This document shows, piece after piece, positions 1 to 6,216 of a stretch of 6,459 bases of DNA (position 1 is the first letter of the stretch; every line of letters begins with the position of its first letter). Both the position numbers and the translations under genes were made by a program. Under the pieces are notes generated by a model. It searched no databases and was not told the DNA's origin. It saw only the letters and a program-made list of their open reading frames with translations. Source of the stretch: T1SED10-198M sp003554345 [NCBI: Candidatus Sumerlaeota bacterium] (GTDB lineage: Bacteria; Sumerlaeota; T1SED10-198M); assembly GCA_003554345.1 (NCBI GenBank), contig PWGE01000362.1, positions 1-6,459 of the forward strand, written 5' to 3'.

Positions 1-101
1 AGTAGATGAATTATCCGTTTGCTCAAATCGGTGGTTTTGCCGCTTCCAGCAGAAGCCTTGACGGCTAAGATTTTTTCTATGTTGCGGGATTCATTCCTCA
101 T
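1..101 (-). CDS. addA: AddA-type ATP-dependent helicase/nuclease subunit, N-terminal fragment
   Basis: The first 33 codons of a gene that runs off the left edge of the window. The translation begins MRNESRNIEKILAVKASAG and carries ASAGSGKT at residues 16-23. This is the Walker A (motif I) P-loop of UvrD/RecB-type superfamily 1 helicases, with the ATP-binding lysine at K22. In AddAB-type enzymes AddA is the active 3'-5' motor and also carries a C-terminal nuclease domain; neither the rest of the helicase nor the nuclease can be seen here. The start is chosen because ATG overlaps the addB stop as ATGA (bases 98-101), the usual sign of translational coupling, and because an AAGGG ribosome-binding sequence lies about 6 bases upstream inside the end of addB. 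The P-loop alone would fit any UvrD-like helicase. The position directly after addB is what makes AddA the best call. Confidence 0.85.
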   Translation of the reverse strand, partial: MRNESRNIEKILAVKASAGSGKTTDLSKRIIHL

Positions 102-3097
102 GATGTGCCCTTGAACATATGGGATTCCAGCTCTTTATGAAATCGGCTGTAAAATTCACAATAAATCTGGTAATCACAGTATTGACAGCTCATGGCCTGA
201 ATACGGAAGCATTTTCTCTGTTCTTTATCGGTGGGATCGTTGAGATGCTCCAGGTACCCGAGGGGAGATTGTTGTTCCTTGAGAAGAGAAAGAATGACAG
301 AAAGGATGGCATCGGCATTGTCAAACAGTTTTTCCTTCTCCGGTTGAATCATTTCCTGGAAAAACCCCTGTTCGGTAAAGTACAATAAAAGAAAAGAGTC
401 GAAATTGATCTGCTCAGCCCGTGTTAACAGCGCCCCGTAAAAAAGGATTTCCAGAAAATGGTCCCATCCTTTGTGTTGTTTTAAGTTAAAAAGAAATAAC
501 CCTTCACTATCCGGTTCTTCTGTTTTTTCCAGTTTTTTCCTGAAAGGAGCTATATGATTTTTAAAATCATTATACGTAAATCTTCCTGTTTTGTAATCAA
601 TAAGGCAATAGCGGGAAGTGAAGTGATTTCTGTCCAGTCTGTCCATGCGAAATCGTATTTTCTGGTCGTGGTGGGTATAGTGACGTCTTTTTTCGGTTTC
701 TAAAATGCTGTACTCCTTCTGGCGGCGTTTTTGGAAGGCATAAAAATCCTGCCAGGAGGGATAAAAGAGATTCATAAAGGAAAGGTAATTAGTGGGAATG
801 TGTTCAATATGAGGCATTTGTTGCAGTCTCAGTTGCATTTGATGAGTCAAAGCGTCTTTAAAACTCTGGTAGTCAGGATATTTTTTTAGAAAGTCTGTAC
901 CGCCGGGCAGGAGTGTATGAATGATTTGATGGGCAACAAAACCTAATTGCGGGGGCTTTACAGTATCGTCCAGGTGGTATTCGGGTTCAGAGCGCAGCTT
1001 TATTTTTTCCAGGTAAAACTGGAGGGGACAGCGCATATAATGAAGTAGTTCAGAGATTGTGAGGCCTTCATTCTCCCAGGGGGGTATAAAAGGAGGCGAT
1101 GTATCCCTGTGGGGAAAGACAAGAGACGGCTCGTGATATTGAAGAAACTCCCGGGAATATTCCGTGTCGTCCTCTGTTATCTCATGTTCCCGCTCTCTCA
1201 GTCTTAACTCGTGAATGTAGGGTGAAGGGATGGTGGATTGTTGTGCCTGGGGAAAAGACATATACACATGTTCTGCCTGGTTGATAATATTTTCAAAAGC
1301 CGCTTTTGTGGTGAAATAATGATATTCCTGGTTCGGCACACCCAGCTGTTTACGCATTTGATTGTTCAAAAACACCTCGGGATTTGCATTGAAGGGAAAT
1401 TTATCCGATAAGTCAGGAAGAAATACCGCCTTGAAGTTCAGCAGAGCGGCTTCTTTATAACCCATGACAGGTATTCCTTCCGGCGGAGCAGGGAGAGGAT
1501 AAGAAAGTCCCGACAGAAGGTGATTATGAATCTTCAGAATATCCTTGCCGCTGAAGGATATACCGGTACGGCATTCTTCCAGTATTTCCCATTCTTTGTG
1601 GAGCCTGTTGATTGCTGAATTGATATCGTGGCTGAAATAAGAGGACTTTTCTCTACTTTCTACTGACAGTACAGGTGTCAATACATCCCGAAGATGTGAG
1701 ATTCCTTCTGTAAAGGTGAATATGCGGTCGGCAAAATGGAAAAGGCACTGATTGAGCAACTTTTCGATGAGTGGTTTGCATTTCAGCAGAATATCCCTTG
1801 TATCGGCAGAGTTTTTCCAGTTTTCAAAAAGTCTGTCACAGTTATTAAAAAGGAGCAAAGTATCTGACTCAACAGTTTCCGTGTATATATTGCGAAAAAA
1901 AGTTTCTATTTCTTCCGGGGTGAGAGATGCCTGAGAAGCGAGGAAGCGTTTAATAAAAGGGGAAAATAAAAAATGAAAAAGATGCTGTATTCGGTAATAT
2001 TTTTCTTTCCGGCTGGAAATAACAGTGGTTAAAAGCTCTTCCCAGCGCTTTAACAAGTCATATACGGGATTTTTTTGAAGAGGAAGCCCCACTGATACAT
2101 TCAAAATACCTTCCGGAAAAAAAGAAAGGAAGGTGGGGATTGTTTCAGAGTCAGGGGTGATTATGGCGACATCTTCCAGGGGATTGTCCCGTGAAGAGTG
2201 GTGATGAGACGTTTCTGCCAGGTGATGTTCCATTTTCTTTTTGACAGCACCAATTTCATTGAGAGGGGTGCTGTATTTGTGAATAGAAGTTTTCTCAGAA
2301 GAAGAGGGATAAGAAGGCGGATCATTCATAATATTGAAAAGAGGCACAGGAAAATATTTTTTCAGGTGTTCGAATTCATCGGGACCGGTCTGCCAGTAGA
2401 CGGTCCAGGTTTTGGGATGGGCGGTTTCTAAGAGGGATTTGAGGATAGAACATTCCAGTGGGGTGAAAGGCTGATAATCCAGGAAAATGACCCTGGAGTA
2501 ATTTTTCAGAAAAGAGGGATCAAGCTTTTTGTCACCCCGACAAAACTCATCCCAGGCAAAAAGGGTGGTCGTATAAGAAGAATGGCGCATGGCTTCTTTC
2601 CAGGCAGGAAATAGTTCTTTCAGCAGTTCAAACTTCTGCTCGTCTGCCCACTGGAGATGAACCACGTCTTCAATAATTTGTTCTATCTGGGTAAGGATGG
2701 GTTTGCCGGACTGAAGAAGTTCGTGATAGGTAGCCAGAATATCATGACCAAAGGGAATGAAATCATAGAACTCTTTTTCCTTGATACGTGCAAGGTAAGG
2801 GTTATGGGAAGAAGAAACGTTTTGTAATGCTTCGTAGAGGCACAAGAGCTGTTGATAGGAAGAGGCAGGCACTCCACAATCTTCAAGGGGAAGGGCTATA
2901 TGAAAGAACTGAGAACGAGGCTGTATATCAGGCATCAACAAGGAAGAAGAGGGGGCATTTTTGTTTGCCCGGGCAAGAGGTTTTAATATGCGAAAAGTGG
3001 GAGTTACCAGCAGAGAGGATTCGGCAAGGAGTTCTTCCTGCACAGAAGGAGTGACAATAAAATTTTTATTGGCGATACATTTTACTTCAATGGACAT
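98..3097 (-). CDS. addB: AddB-like PD-(D/E)XK nuclease subunit with iron-sulfur cluster motif
   Basis: A 999-residue protein, close to the size of AddB/RexB-family subunits. In this family AddB partners AddA to unwind and resect DNA double-strand ends before RecA loading. The C-terminal part (about 675-985) is a RecB-like nuclease domain. It has H723 in GFVAHQIIH, D819 in RMDRLDR, and D834 and K836 in LIDYKTG; these fit the metal-binding and catalytic set. Four cysteines bracket the domain: C690 in MRCPLQFYL, then C971, C974 and C980 in CQYCDYQIYC. This is the AddB/Dna2-type 4Fe-4S staple. Residues 545-570 (MGYKEAALLNFKAVFLPDL) resemble the late helicase motifs of AddB. No Walker A motif is present at the N-terminus, so the helicase fold is probably structural or used for sequence recognition and not a motor. 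The ATG at 3097 has no obvious Shine-Dalgarno, but a good promoter lies about 45 bases upstream. The stop overlaps the addA start. Confidence 0.88.
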   Translation of the reverse strand: MSIEVKCIANKNFIVTPSVQEELLAESSLLVTPTFRILKPLARANKNAPSSSLLMPDIQPRSQFFHIALPLEDCGVPASSYQQLLCLYEALQNVSSSHNPYLARIKEKEFYDFIPFGHDILATYHELLQSGKPILTQIEQIIEDVVHLQWADEQKFELLKELFPAWKEAMRHSSYTTTLFAWDEFCRGDKKLDPSFLKNYSRVIFLDYQPFTPLECSILKSLLETAHPKTWTVYWQTGPDEFEHLKKYFPVPLFNIMNDPPSYPSSSEKTSIHKYSTPLNEIGAVKKKMEHHLAETSHHHSSRDNPLEDVAIITPDSETIPTFLSFFPEGILNVSVGLPLQKNPVYDLLKRWEELLTTVISSRKEKYYRIQHLFHFLFSPFIKRFLASQASLTPEEIETFFRNIYTETVESDTLLLFNNCDRLFENWKNSADTRDILLKCKPLIEKLLNQCLFHFADRIFTFTEGISHLRDVLTPVLSVESREKSSYFSHDINSAINRLHKEWEILEECRTGISFSGKDILKIHNHLLSGLSYPLPAPPEGIPVMGYKEAALLNFKAVFLPDLSDKFPFNANPEVFLNNQMRKQLGVPNQEYHYFTTKAAFENIINQAEHVYMSFPQAQQSTIPSPYIHELRLREREHEITEDDTEYSREFLQYHEPSLVFPHRDTSPPFIPPWENEGLTISELLHYMRCPLQFYLEKIKLRSEPEYHLDDTVKPPQLGFVAHQIIHTLLPGGTDFLKKYPDYQSFKDALTHQMQLRLQQMPHIEHIPTNYLSFMNLFYPSWQDFYAFQKRRQKEYSILETEKRRHYTHHDQKIRFRMDRLDRNHFTSRYCLIDYKTGRFTYNDFKNHIAPFRKKLEKTEEPDSEGLFLFNLKQHKGWDHFLEILFYGALLTRAEQINFDSFLLLYFTEQGFFQEMIQPEKEKLFDNADAILSVILSLLKEQQSPLGYLEHLNDPTDKEQRKCFRIQAMSCQYCDYQIYCEFYSRFHKELESHMFKGTS

Positions 3098-3140
3098 AAG
3101 TGCAGGATTCTACGATGGTTGGTAAACGTAGCGTCATTTT

Positions 3141-3169
3141 ATCATACCTGTATTGAAAAGGAATGTTAA
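3141..3169 (-). promoter_or_regulatory. Sigma70-like promoter for addB-addA
   Basis: On the minus strand a TTAACA -35 box (3169-3164) and a TATGAT -10 box (3146-3141) are separated by 17 bases. Each box differs from the consensus at one position. Transcription would start near 3134, leaving a leader of roughly 37 bases before the addB ATG at 3097. The site suggests that addB and addA form their own transcription unit, separate from metY. This is a pattern match by eye with no experimental support. Confidence 0.6.
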
Positions 3170-3197
3170 AAAAAGCGAGAAGGTAAGCGGATTTCTG

Positions 3198-3222
3198 AAT
3201 AGTGCTGAAAGTCAGCGCTATT
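3198..3222. other. Perfectly stacked 11-bp inverted repeat upstream of the addB promoter
   Basis: The arms AATAGTGCTGA (3198-3208) and TCAGCGCTATT (3212-3222) pair over 11 positions with a single G-T style mismatch and a 3-base loop AAG. No T-run follows on either strand, so it does not look like a standard intrinsic terminator. It lies about 30 bases upstream of the addB -35 box and about 200 bases past the metY stop. Possible roles are an operator, the 3' end stem of the metY mRNA, or a dispersed palindromic repeat. The sequence does not decide between these. Confidence 0.5.
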
Positions 3223-3358
3223 ATGCCCTTGCGGAATCGGTGCTTGTAGTAAGGAATGAAAAGAGAGTATATTTTAGTTCATTCTCGTTTAAAAAGCTTT
3301 TCTTATGCCGGTTTATTCACAATCAAAAAAAGAAACACTCCATACCGCTGCTTATAAC

Positions 3359-3390
3359 AAAAATCAATCTGGCAGGAAAAGTTCTCCCTG
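3359..3390 (-). terminator. Weak candidate terminator after metY
   Basis: About 30 bases past the metY stop, CAGGGA (3390-3385) can pair with TTCCTG (3378-3373) around a 6-base loop, using one G-T pair. A run of five T's on the minus strand (3363-3359) follows after a gap of about nine bases. The stem is short and the T-run is not adjacent, so this is only a possible terminator. The rest of the 3098-3419 gap holds the addB promoter, the 3198-3222 hairpin, a T-rich stretch near 3325-3335, and no convincing gene on either strand. Confidence 0.22.
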
Positions 3391-3419
3391 TTCAGGATGT
3401 GTGTATAGCCGGTGGTGCG

Positions 3420-4709
3420 TTATACCTTTGCCAGAGCCTGTTCAAGGTCTTCGATAATATCCTGCACGTCTTCTATCCCGATAGAGAGACGGAGCATATC
3501 AGGCGTGATGCCGCCCGCTTCCAGATCTTTTTCAGGTACCTGGGCGTGGGTGGTACTGGCGGGATGGAGGATGAGACTCTTTGCGTCGCCGACATTGGCA
3601 AGGTGAGAAAACAGCTGGACGGAATTAATGAGTTTCTCGCCGGCAGATTTTCCTCCCTTTACACCGAATACGACAACACTGCCATAACCTTTTTTGAGAT
3701 AGCGCGAAGCAAGTGAATGAGCGGGGTCATCTTTTAAGCCCGGATAACGAACCCAGGAAACACGGGGATGTTTCTTGAGATATTCGGCAACAGCCAGCGC
3801 ATTTTCACAATGTCGTTCCATTCTGAGAGAAAGGGTTTCCAGTCCCTGTAAAAAGAGCCAGGCATTATCCGGTGAAATACAGGCTCCCAGGTTTCTTAAG
3901 GGTACCAGCCTCATTCTGAGCGCAAAAGCGATAGGGTTAAGTTCTCCGAGATCGGTGGCAAAGCGCATAGAATGATAACTGGGGTCTGGTTCGGTATAGA
4001 GTCTGAATTTTTTCTGATTCCAGTTGAATTTTCCAGAATCAACAACCACTCCCCCGATACCGGTGCCATGTCCACCTATCCATTTTGTGAGGGAGTGAAT
4101 AACAATATCGGCACCGTATTCGATAGGACGCAAAAGATAGGGAGTGGTGAATGTCGAATCCACCAGAAAGGGCAGTTGAGCGTCATGGGAAATTTCTGCC
4201 AGCCCGGAAAGATCGGCAAAATCACACTTGGGGTTACCAATGGTTTCGGTAAAAACAGCTTTTGTTTTTTCGTTTATCACTTCTTTCAGGGTATTCGGAC
4301 GAGTGGGATCAAAAAAACGCACCTTAATATTGAACTGAGGCAGAATATCATGAAACATGGTAAAAGTGCCCCCGTATAACTGGTTGGAGGAAGCCACTTC
4401 GTCGCCGTGCTCACAGATATTTATAATACTGTTAAAAATAGCAGAAGTACCTGAGGCAAGGGCAAGTGAGGCTGCTCCTCCTTCAAGAGATGCCATGCGC
4501 TCTTCCAGTATAGCCTGGGTGGGATTCATGATGCGGGTATAAATGTTTCCCAGTTCTTTGATGGCAAAAAGGTTGGCGGCATGCTCGCTGTCTTTAAAGA
4601 CATAAGATGATGTGCGGTAGATGGGTACCGCCCTTGAAAGAGTGGTTTCATCCGGCTCATGACCTGCATGGAGTGCCCGGGTGTTGAAACGATATTTCTT
4701 TTCGTTCAT
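3420..4709 (-). CDS. metY: O-acetylhomoserine sulfhydrylase (O-acetylhomoserine aminocarboxypropyltransferase)
   Basis: A 429-residue cytoplasmic PLP enzyme of the Cys/Met metabolism family, of normal full length for MetY (about 430). It makes homocysteine and acetate from O-acetylhomoserine and sulfide, the direct sulfhydrylation route to methionine that bypasses cystathionine. The PLP lysine is K209 in SLTKWIGGHGTGIGG. Other family landmarks are YTRIMNPT (57-64), the cofactor-contacting LYGGT (111-115), D184 in FLVDSTFTTP, SLILHPASTTH (378-388), and the substrate-carboxylate arginine R407 in MLRLSIG. YTEPDPSYH (238-246) and the longer middle section distinguish it from cystathionine gamma-synthase and gamma-lyase, which are shorter. 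The start at 4709 is well supported by an AAGGGAGG ribosome-binding site. The gene follows cysK on the same strand, which fits sulfide assimilation. O-succinyl- or phosphohomoserine as substrate cannot be excluded from sequence alone. Confidence 0.93.
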   Translation of the reverse strand: MNEKKYRFNTRALHAGHEPDETTLSRAVPIYRTSSYVFKDSEHAANLFAIKELGNIYTRIMNPTQAILEERMASLEGGAASLALASGTSAIFNSIINICEHGDEVASSNQLYGGTFTMFHDILPQFNIKVRFFDPTRPNTLKEVINEKTKAVFTETIGNPKCDFADLSGLAEISHDAQLPFLVDSTFTTPYLLRPIEYGADIVIHSLTKWIGGHGTGIGGVVVDSGKFNWNQKKFRLYTEPDPSYHSMRFATDLGELNPIAFALRMRLVPLRNLGACISPDNAWLFLQGLETLSLRMERHCENALAVAEYLKKHPRVSWVRYPGLKDDPAHSLASRYLKKGYGSVVVFGVKGGKSAGEKLINSVQLFSHLANVGDAKSLILHPASTTHAQVPEKDLEAGGITPDMLRLSIGIEDVQDIIEDLEQALAKV

Positions 4710-4715
4710 TGTGTT

Positions 4716-4723
4716 CCTCCCTT
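4716..4723 (-). promoter_or_regulatory. Strong ribosome-binding site of metY
   Basis: On the minus strand AAGGGAGG (4723-4716) lies six bases before the ATG at 4709. It is the strongest Shine-Dalgarno in the window and fixes the metY start. An AT-rich leader (4724-4740) separates it from the GAGACGC hairpin. Confidence 0.8.
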
Positions 4724-4740
4724 AAAAATAAAAATCTTTT

Positions 4741-4762
4741 GAGACGCAAAATATGGCGTCTC
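4741..4762. repeat. GAGACGC hairpin repeat in the metY leader
   Basis: GAGACGC (4741-4747) and GCGTCTC (4756-4762) form a perfect 7-bp stem around an 8-base loop AAAATATG. From memory, similar GTAGAGACGC...GCGTCTC palindromes occur as dispersed intergenic repeats in several environmental bacterial lineages, so this is probably a repeat copy. Read on the minus strand the hairpin is followed by AAAAGATTTTTATTTTT, which is T-rich but starts with four A's. It could therefore also work as a weak terminator for transcripts from cysK, or as a structure in the metY leader. It sits about 30 bases before the metY start codon. Confidence 0.65.
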
Positions 4763-4811
4763 TACTCTGAGATAATTTGACGTGCCTTTCACAATATTTG
4801 TCATGGTCTTC

Positions 4812-4836
4812 CTGAAAGTTCACTCTGGCGGATTTG
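4812..4836 (-). repeat. AATCCGCCAGAGT element, copy 1
   Basis: Read on the minus strand this is AAATCCGCCAGAGTGAAC followed by TTTCAG. It differs from the copy at 4889-4913 at only one position over 25 bases. It is one of three copies in the same orientation inside the cysK-metY gap, so it is a short interspersed intergenic element and not chance similarity. Confidence 0.75.
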
Positions 4837-4849
4837 CGAGCTTATTTGA

Positions 4850-4856
4850 CTTTGCG
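4850..4856 (-). repeat. Isolated CGCAAAG unit
   Basis: A single CGCAAAG word on the minus strand between repeat copies 1 and 2. It matches the three tandem units at 4948-4971 and suggests that the two parts of the spacer come from related repeat blocks. Confidence 0.4.
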
Positions 4857-4888
4857 TTCTTGTCCCGATTCTGTGTATTTCCGGAGCC

Positions 4889-4913
4889 CTGTAAGTTCAC
4901 TCTGGCGGATTTG
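4889..4913 (-). repeat. AATCCGCCAGAGT element, copy 2
   Basis: Nearly identical to copy 1 over 25 bases, with the tail TTACAG in place of TTTCAG. It starts 77 bases from copy 1 and is in the same orientation. Confidence 0.75.
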
Positions 4914-4947
4914 TATCATTTCTTAACCTCTTATCTGTTATGTATTT

Positions 4948-4971
4948 CTTTGCGTCTTTGCGAGCTTTGCG
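4948..4971 (-). repeat. Three near-tandem CGCAAAG units
   Basis: On the minus strand CGCAAAG occurs at 4971-4965, 4962-4956 and 4954-4948, separated by two bases and one base. CGCAAAG arrays of this kind are, from memory, widespread noncoding repeats in environmental bacterial genomes and often give rise to false gene calls with SRK.AK-like peptides. No protein or RNA function is inferred. Confidence 0.6.
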
Positions 4972-4986
4972 TGATACTTTCTTATT

Positions 4987-5010
4987 CTGTAAGTCCGACT
5001 CTGGCGGATT
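4987..5010 (-). repeat. AATCCGCCAGAGT element, copy 3 (divergent)
   Basis: It shares the AATCCGCCAGAGT head and ACTTACAG tail with copy 2 but has CGG in place of GA between them. That makes this copy a nearly self-complementary sequence (AATCCG against CGGACTT, with one bulged base). It may be closest to the ancestral palindromic form of the element. Confidence 0.65.
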
Positions 5011-5120
5011 CATGATTGCTAGAGCGCCGATGTCTGCGGCGGCTTGCATAACGCGCCTGGGTTTACATGCTGTCTTCCGTTTCCCGAATTCAGGCAACAG
5101 GAGATATTTTTTCATCGTCT

Positions 5121-6050
5121 TTATGCTTTTTCTTCCTCGAATAACCAGGTGCTCAGGTATCTTTCACCGGTATCAGGTAATACCACGACAATCTTTTTGC
5201 CCTTATTTTCAGGAGCGCCGGCTATCTTCAGTGCTGCCCACATGGCTGCTCCGGAGGAAATTCCTACAAAAATACCTTCTTCATGAGCCAGACGTCGTGC
5301 TACTTCGCCGGCATCTTCATCTGTCACTGTCATAATATCATCAATAATATCTGTATTTAATATCTCGGGTATAAAACCTGCTCCGATTCCCTGAATTTTA
5401 TGAGGGCCGGGATTACCTCCGGAAAGAATCGGTGATTTTGCGGGTTCTACTCCGACAATCCGCACTGAAGGTCGCCTTTTTTTCAGTACTTCTCCAACCC
5501 CTGTAATGGTGCCGCCGGTTCCAATTCCTGCGACAAAAATATCAATTTCTCCCCCTGTATCCCGCCAGATTTCTTCAGCGGTTGTACGGCGGTGTATTTC
5601 AGGGTTGGCAGGATTTGAAAATTGGTCGGGTATACAGGAATCAGGTATTGATGACTGGATTTCTTTCGCCTTTTCAATGGCTCCGTTCATTCCTTTTGAT
5701 CCTTCCGTAAGTTCTAACCTGGCACCCAGTGCCCTGAGCATCTTGCGACGTTCAATACTCATGGTTTCAGGCATGGTTAAAATAAGGGGATAGTCTTTAT
5801 ACGAGCAGGTAAAAGCCAGAGCCAGGCCGGTATTTCCGCTGGTTGGTTCAATAATTGTTGTGCCTGGTTTGATAATACCTTTTTCTTCAGCTGCTTCAAT
5901 CATGGCAGCTCCAATCCGGCACTTTACGCTGAGTAAGGGATTGAAATATTCCAGCTTGGCAGATACGTGCACATCAGGAGGAGACATCTTTCCGGTCTGT
6001 ACCAACGGGGTGTTTCCTATGGCTCCGATAATATTAGGTTTTAATCCCAT
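5121..6050 (-). CDS. cysK: Cysteine synthase A (O-acetylserine sulfhydrylase)
   Basis: A 309-residue PLP enzyme of fold type II, of normal full length. It replaces the acetyl group of O-acetylserine with sulfide to make cysteine in the cytoplasm. The PLP lysine is K43 in [13 protein letters not shown]; the SVKCRIG form matches enterobacterial CysK. The substrate-binding loop is EPTSGNTG (68-75). The phosphate-binding glycine loop is GTGGT (177-181). The GISSGAA segment (263-269) supplies the serine that contacts the pyridine nitrogen. Other family landmarks are [12 protein letters not shown] (91-102), [12 protein letters not shown] (142-153) and [12 protein letters not shown] (215-226). There is no extra regulatory domain, so it is not a cystathionine beta-synthase. 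The ATG at 6050 follows a GGAG sequence by nine bases and a strong promoter about 50 bases upstream. The gene lies upstream of metY on the same strand; both enzymes use sulfide. CysM or a related isozyme is less likely given the close match to CysK. Confidence 0.94.
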   Translation of the reverse strand: MGLKPNIIGAIGNTPLVQTGKMSPPDVHVSAKLEYFNPLLSVKCRIGAAMIEAAEEKGIIKPGTTIIEPTSGNTGLALAFTCSYKDYPLILTMPETMSIERRKMLRALGARLELTEGSKGMNGAIEKAKEIQSSIPDSCIPDQFSNPANPEIHRRTTAEEIWRDTGGEIDIFVAGIGTGGTITGVGEVLKKRRPSVRIVGVEPAKSPILSGGNPGPHKIQGIGAGFIPEILNTDIIDDIMTVTDEDAGEVARRLAHEEGIFVGISSGAAMWAALKIAGAPENKGKKIVVVLPDTGERYLSTWLFEEEKA

Positions 6051-6059
6051 AATATGTTA

Positions 6060-6063
6060 CTCC
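6060..6063 (-). promoter_or_regulatory. Ribosome-binding site of cysK
   Basis: GGAG on the minus strand, nine bases before the ATG at 6050. It supports that start, after which the family's usual IGNTPLV motif follows at residues 11-17. Confidence 0.55.
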
Positions 6064-6102
6064 ATTCCATGTATTCTTATCAGAAATCATGAATTACCAG
6101 AA

Positions 6103-6130
6103 ATTATATTAATATGATTTACAAAGTCAA
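6103..6130 (-). promoter_or_regulatory. Sigma70-like promoter of cysK
   Basis: On the minus strand a TTGACT -35 box (6130-6125) and a perfect TATAAT -10 box (6108-6103) are separated by 16 bases. Transcription would start near 6096, giving a leader of about 45 bases. The surrounding sequence is AT-rich. The word GACTTT occurs twice (6140-6135 and 6128-6123), the second overlapping the -35 box, so a regulator could bind there; no known sulfur-regulator site was recognised. Confidence 0.7.
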
Positions 6131-6171
6131 GTATAAAGTCCTGGCGAAAAAATATATTATCAGTAAAGAGG

Positions 6172-6216
6172 AAAAAAGTATCGTCAGTCATGAGTAGTGG
6201 GGTGTTTCACTATCTC
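6172..6216 (-). terminator. Weak candidate terminator after the upstream gene
   Basis: On the minus strand GAGATAGTG can pair with CACTACTC around the loop AAACACCC, leaving one bulged base. This stem starts within the stop codon of the upstream gene. A run of six T's (6177-6172) follows about 14 bases later. The stem is moderate and the T-run is distant, so confidence is low, but some termination here would fit the separate cysK promoter just downstream. Confidence 0.25.

Larger units (their letters stand above)
4763..5120. other. Gene-free repeat-rich spacer between cysK and metY
   Basis: No convincing gene is seen in this stretch. Open frames on both strands are short and read straight through the repeats; for example, a minus-strand frame of 72 codons (5115-4897) contains the peptide SRKARKDAKKYI, which is just the translated CGCAAAG repeat. 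The contents are the three AATCCGCCAGAGT elements, the CGCAAAG cluster, and unremarkable sequence. No clear metY promoter was found: an ATGACA box near 4803 has no good -10 at the right distance. No SAM-type riboswitch was recognised. Whether metY depends on read-through from cysK is open. Confidence 0.6.

Noticed and set aside
119-388. An 89-codon plus-strand frame
   Set aside because: It lies wholly antisense to the nuclease domain of addB, where catalytic and Fe-S residues are conserved, so it is a shadow frame.
1-3097. addB-addA as part of a new defence system
   Set aside because: The motifs and gene order are those of the standard AddAB recombination enzyme, and no accessory or defence-like neighbour is visible.
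3153-3716. A 187-codon plus-strand frame
   Set aside because: More than half is antisense to the well-supported metY, it has no ribosome-binding site, and the rest crosses the addB promoter and the hairpin; the peptide shows no recognisable family.
4710-4830. Possible SAM or other sulfur riboswitch in front of metY
   Set aside because: The only clear structure is the single GAGACGC hairpin; no conserved multi-stem core of a known riboswitch was recognised.
4741-5010. Possible CRISPR array
   Set aside because: Only three copies of a 23-25 base unit, with unequal gaps of about 50-75 bases, one divergent copy, and other repeats inside the gaps; no cas gene is nearby.
5024-5043. GC-rich inverted repeat (GCCG...CGGC) just after cysK as its terminator
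   Set aside because: The stem is only four base pairs with a ten-base loop and no T-run follows on the minus strand.
4897-5115. A 72-codon minus-strand frame after cysK
   Set aside because: It runs through the CGCAAAG and AATCCGCC repeats, has no ribosome-binding site, and its peptide (SRKARKDAKKYI, two NPPE motifs) is a translated repeat.
4940-5335. A 131-codon plus-strand frame
   Set aside because: It starts in the repeat spacer and runs antisense into the end of cysK; its first part is the repeat read on the other strand.
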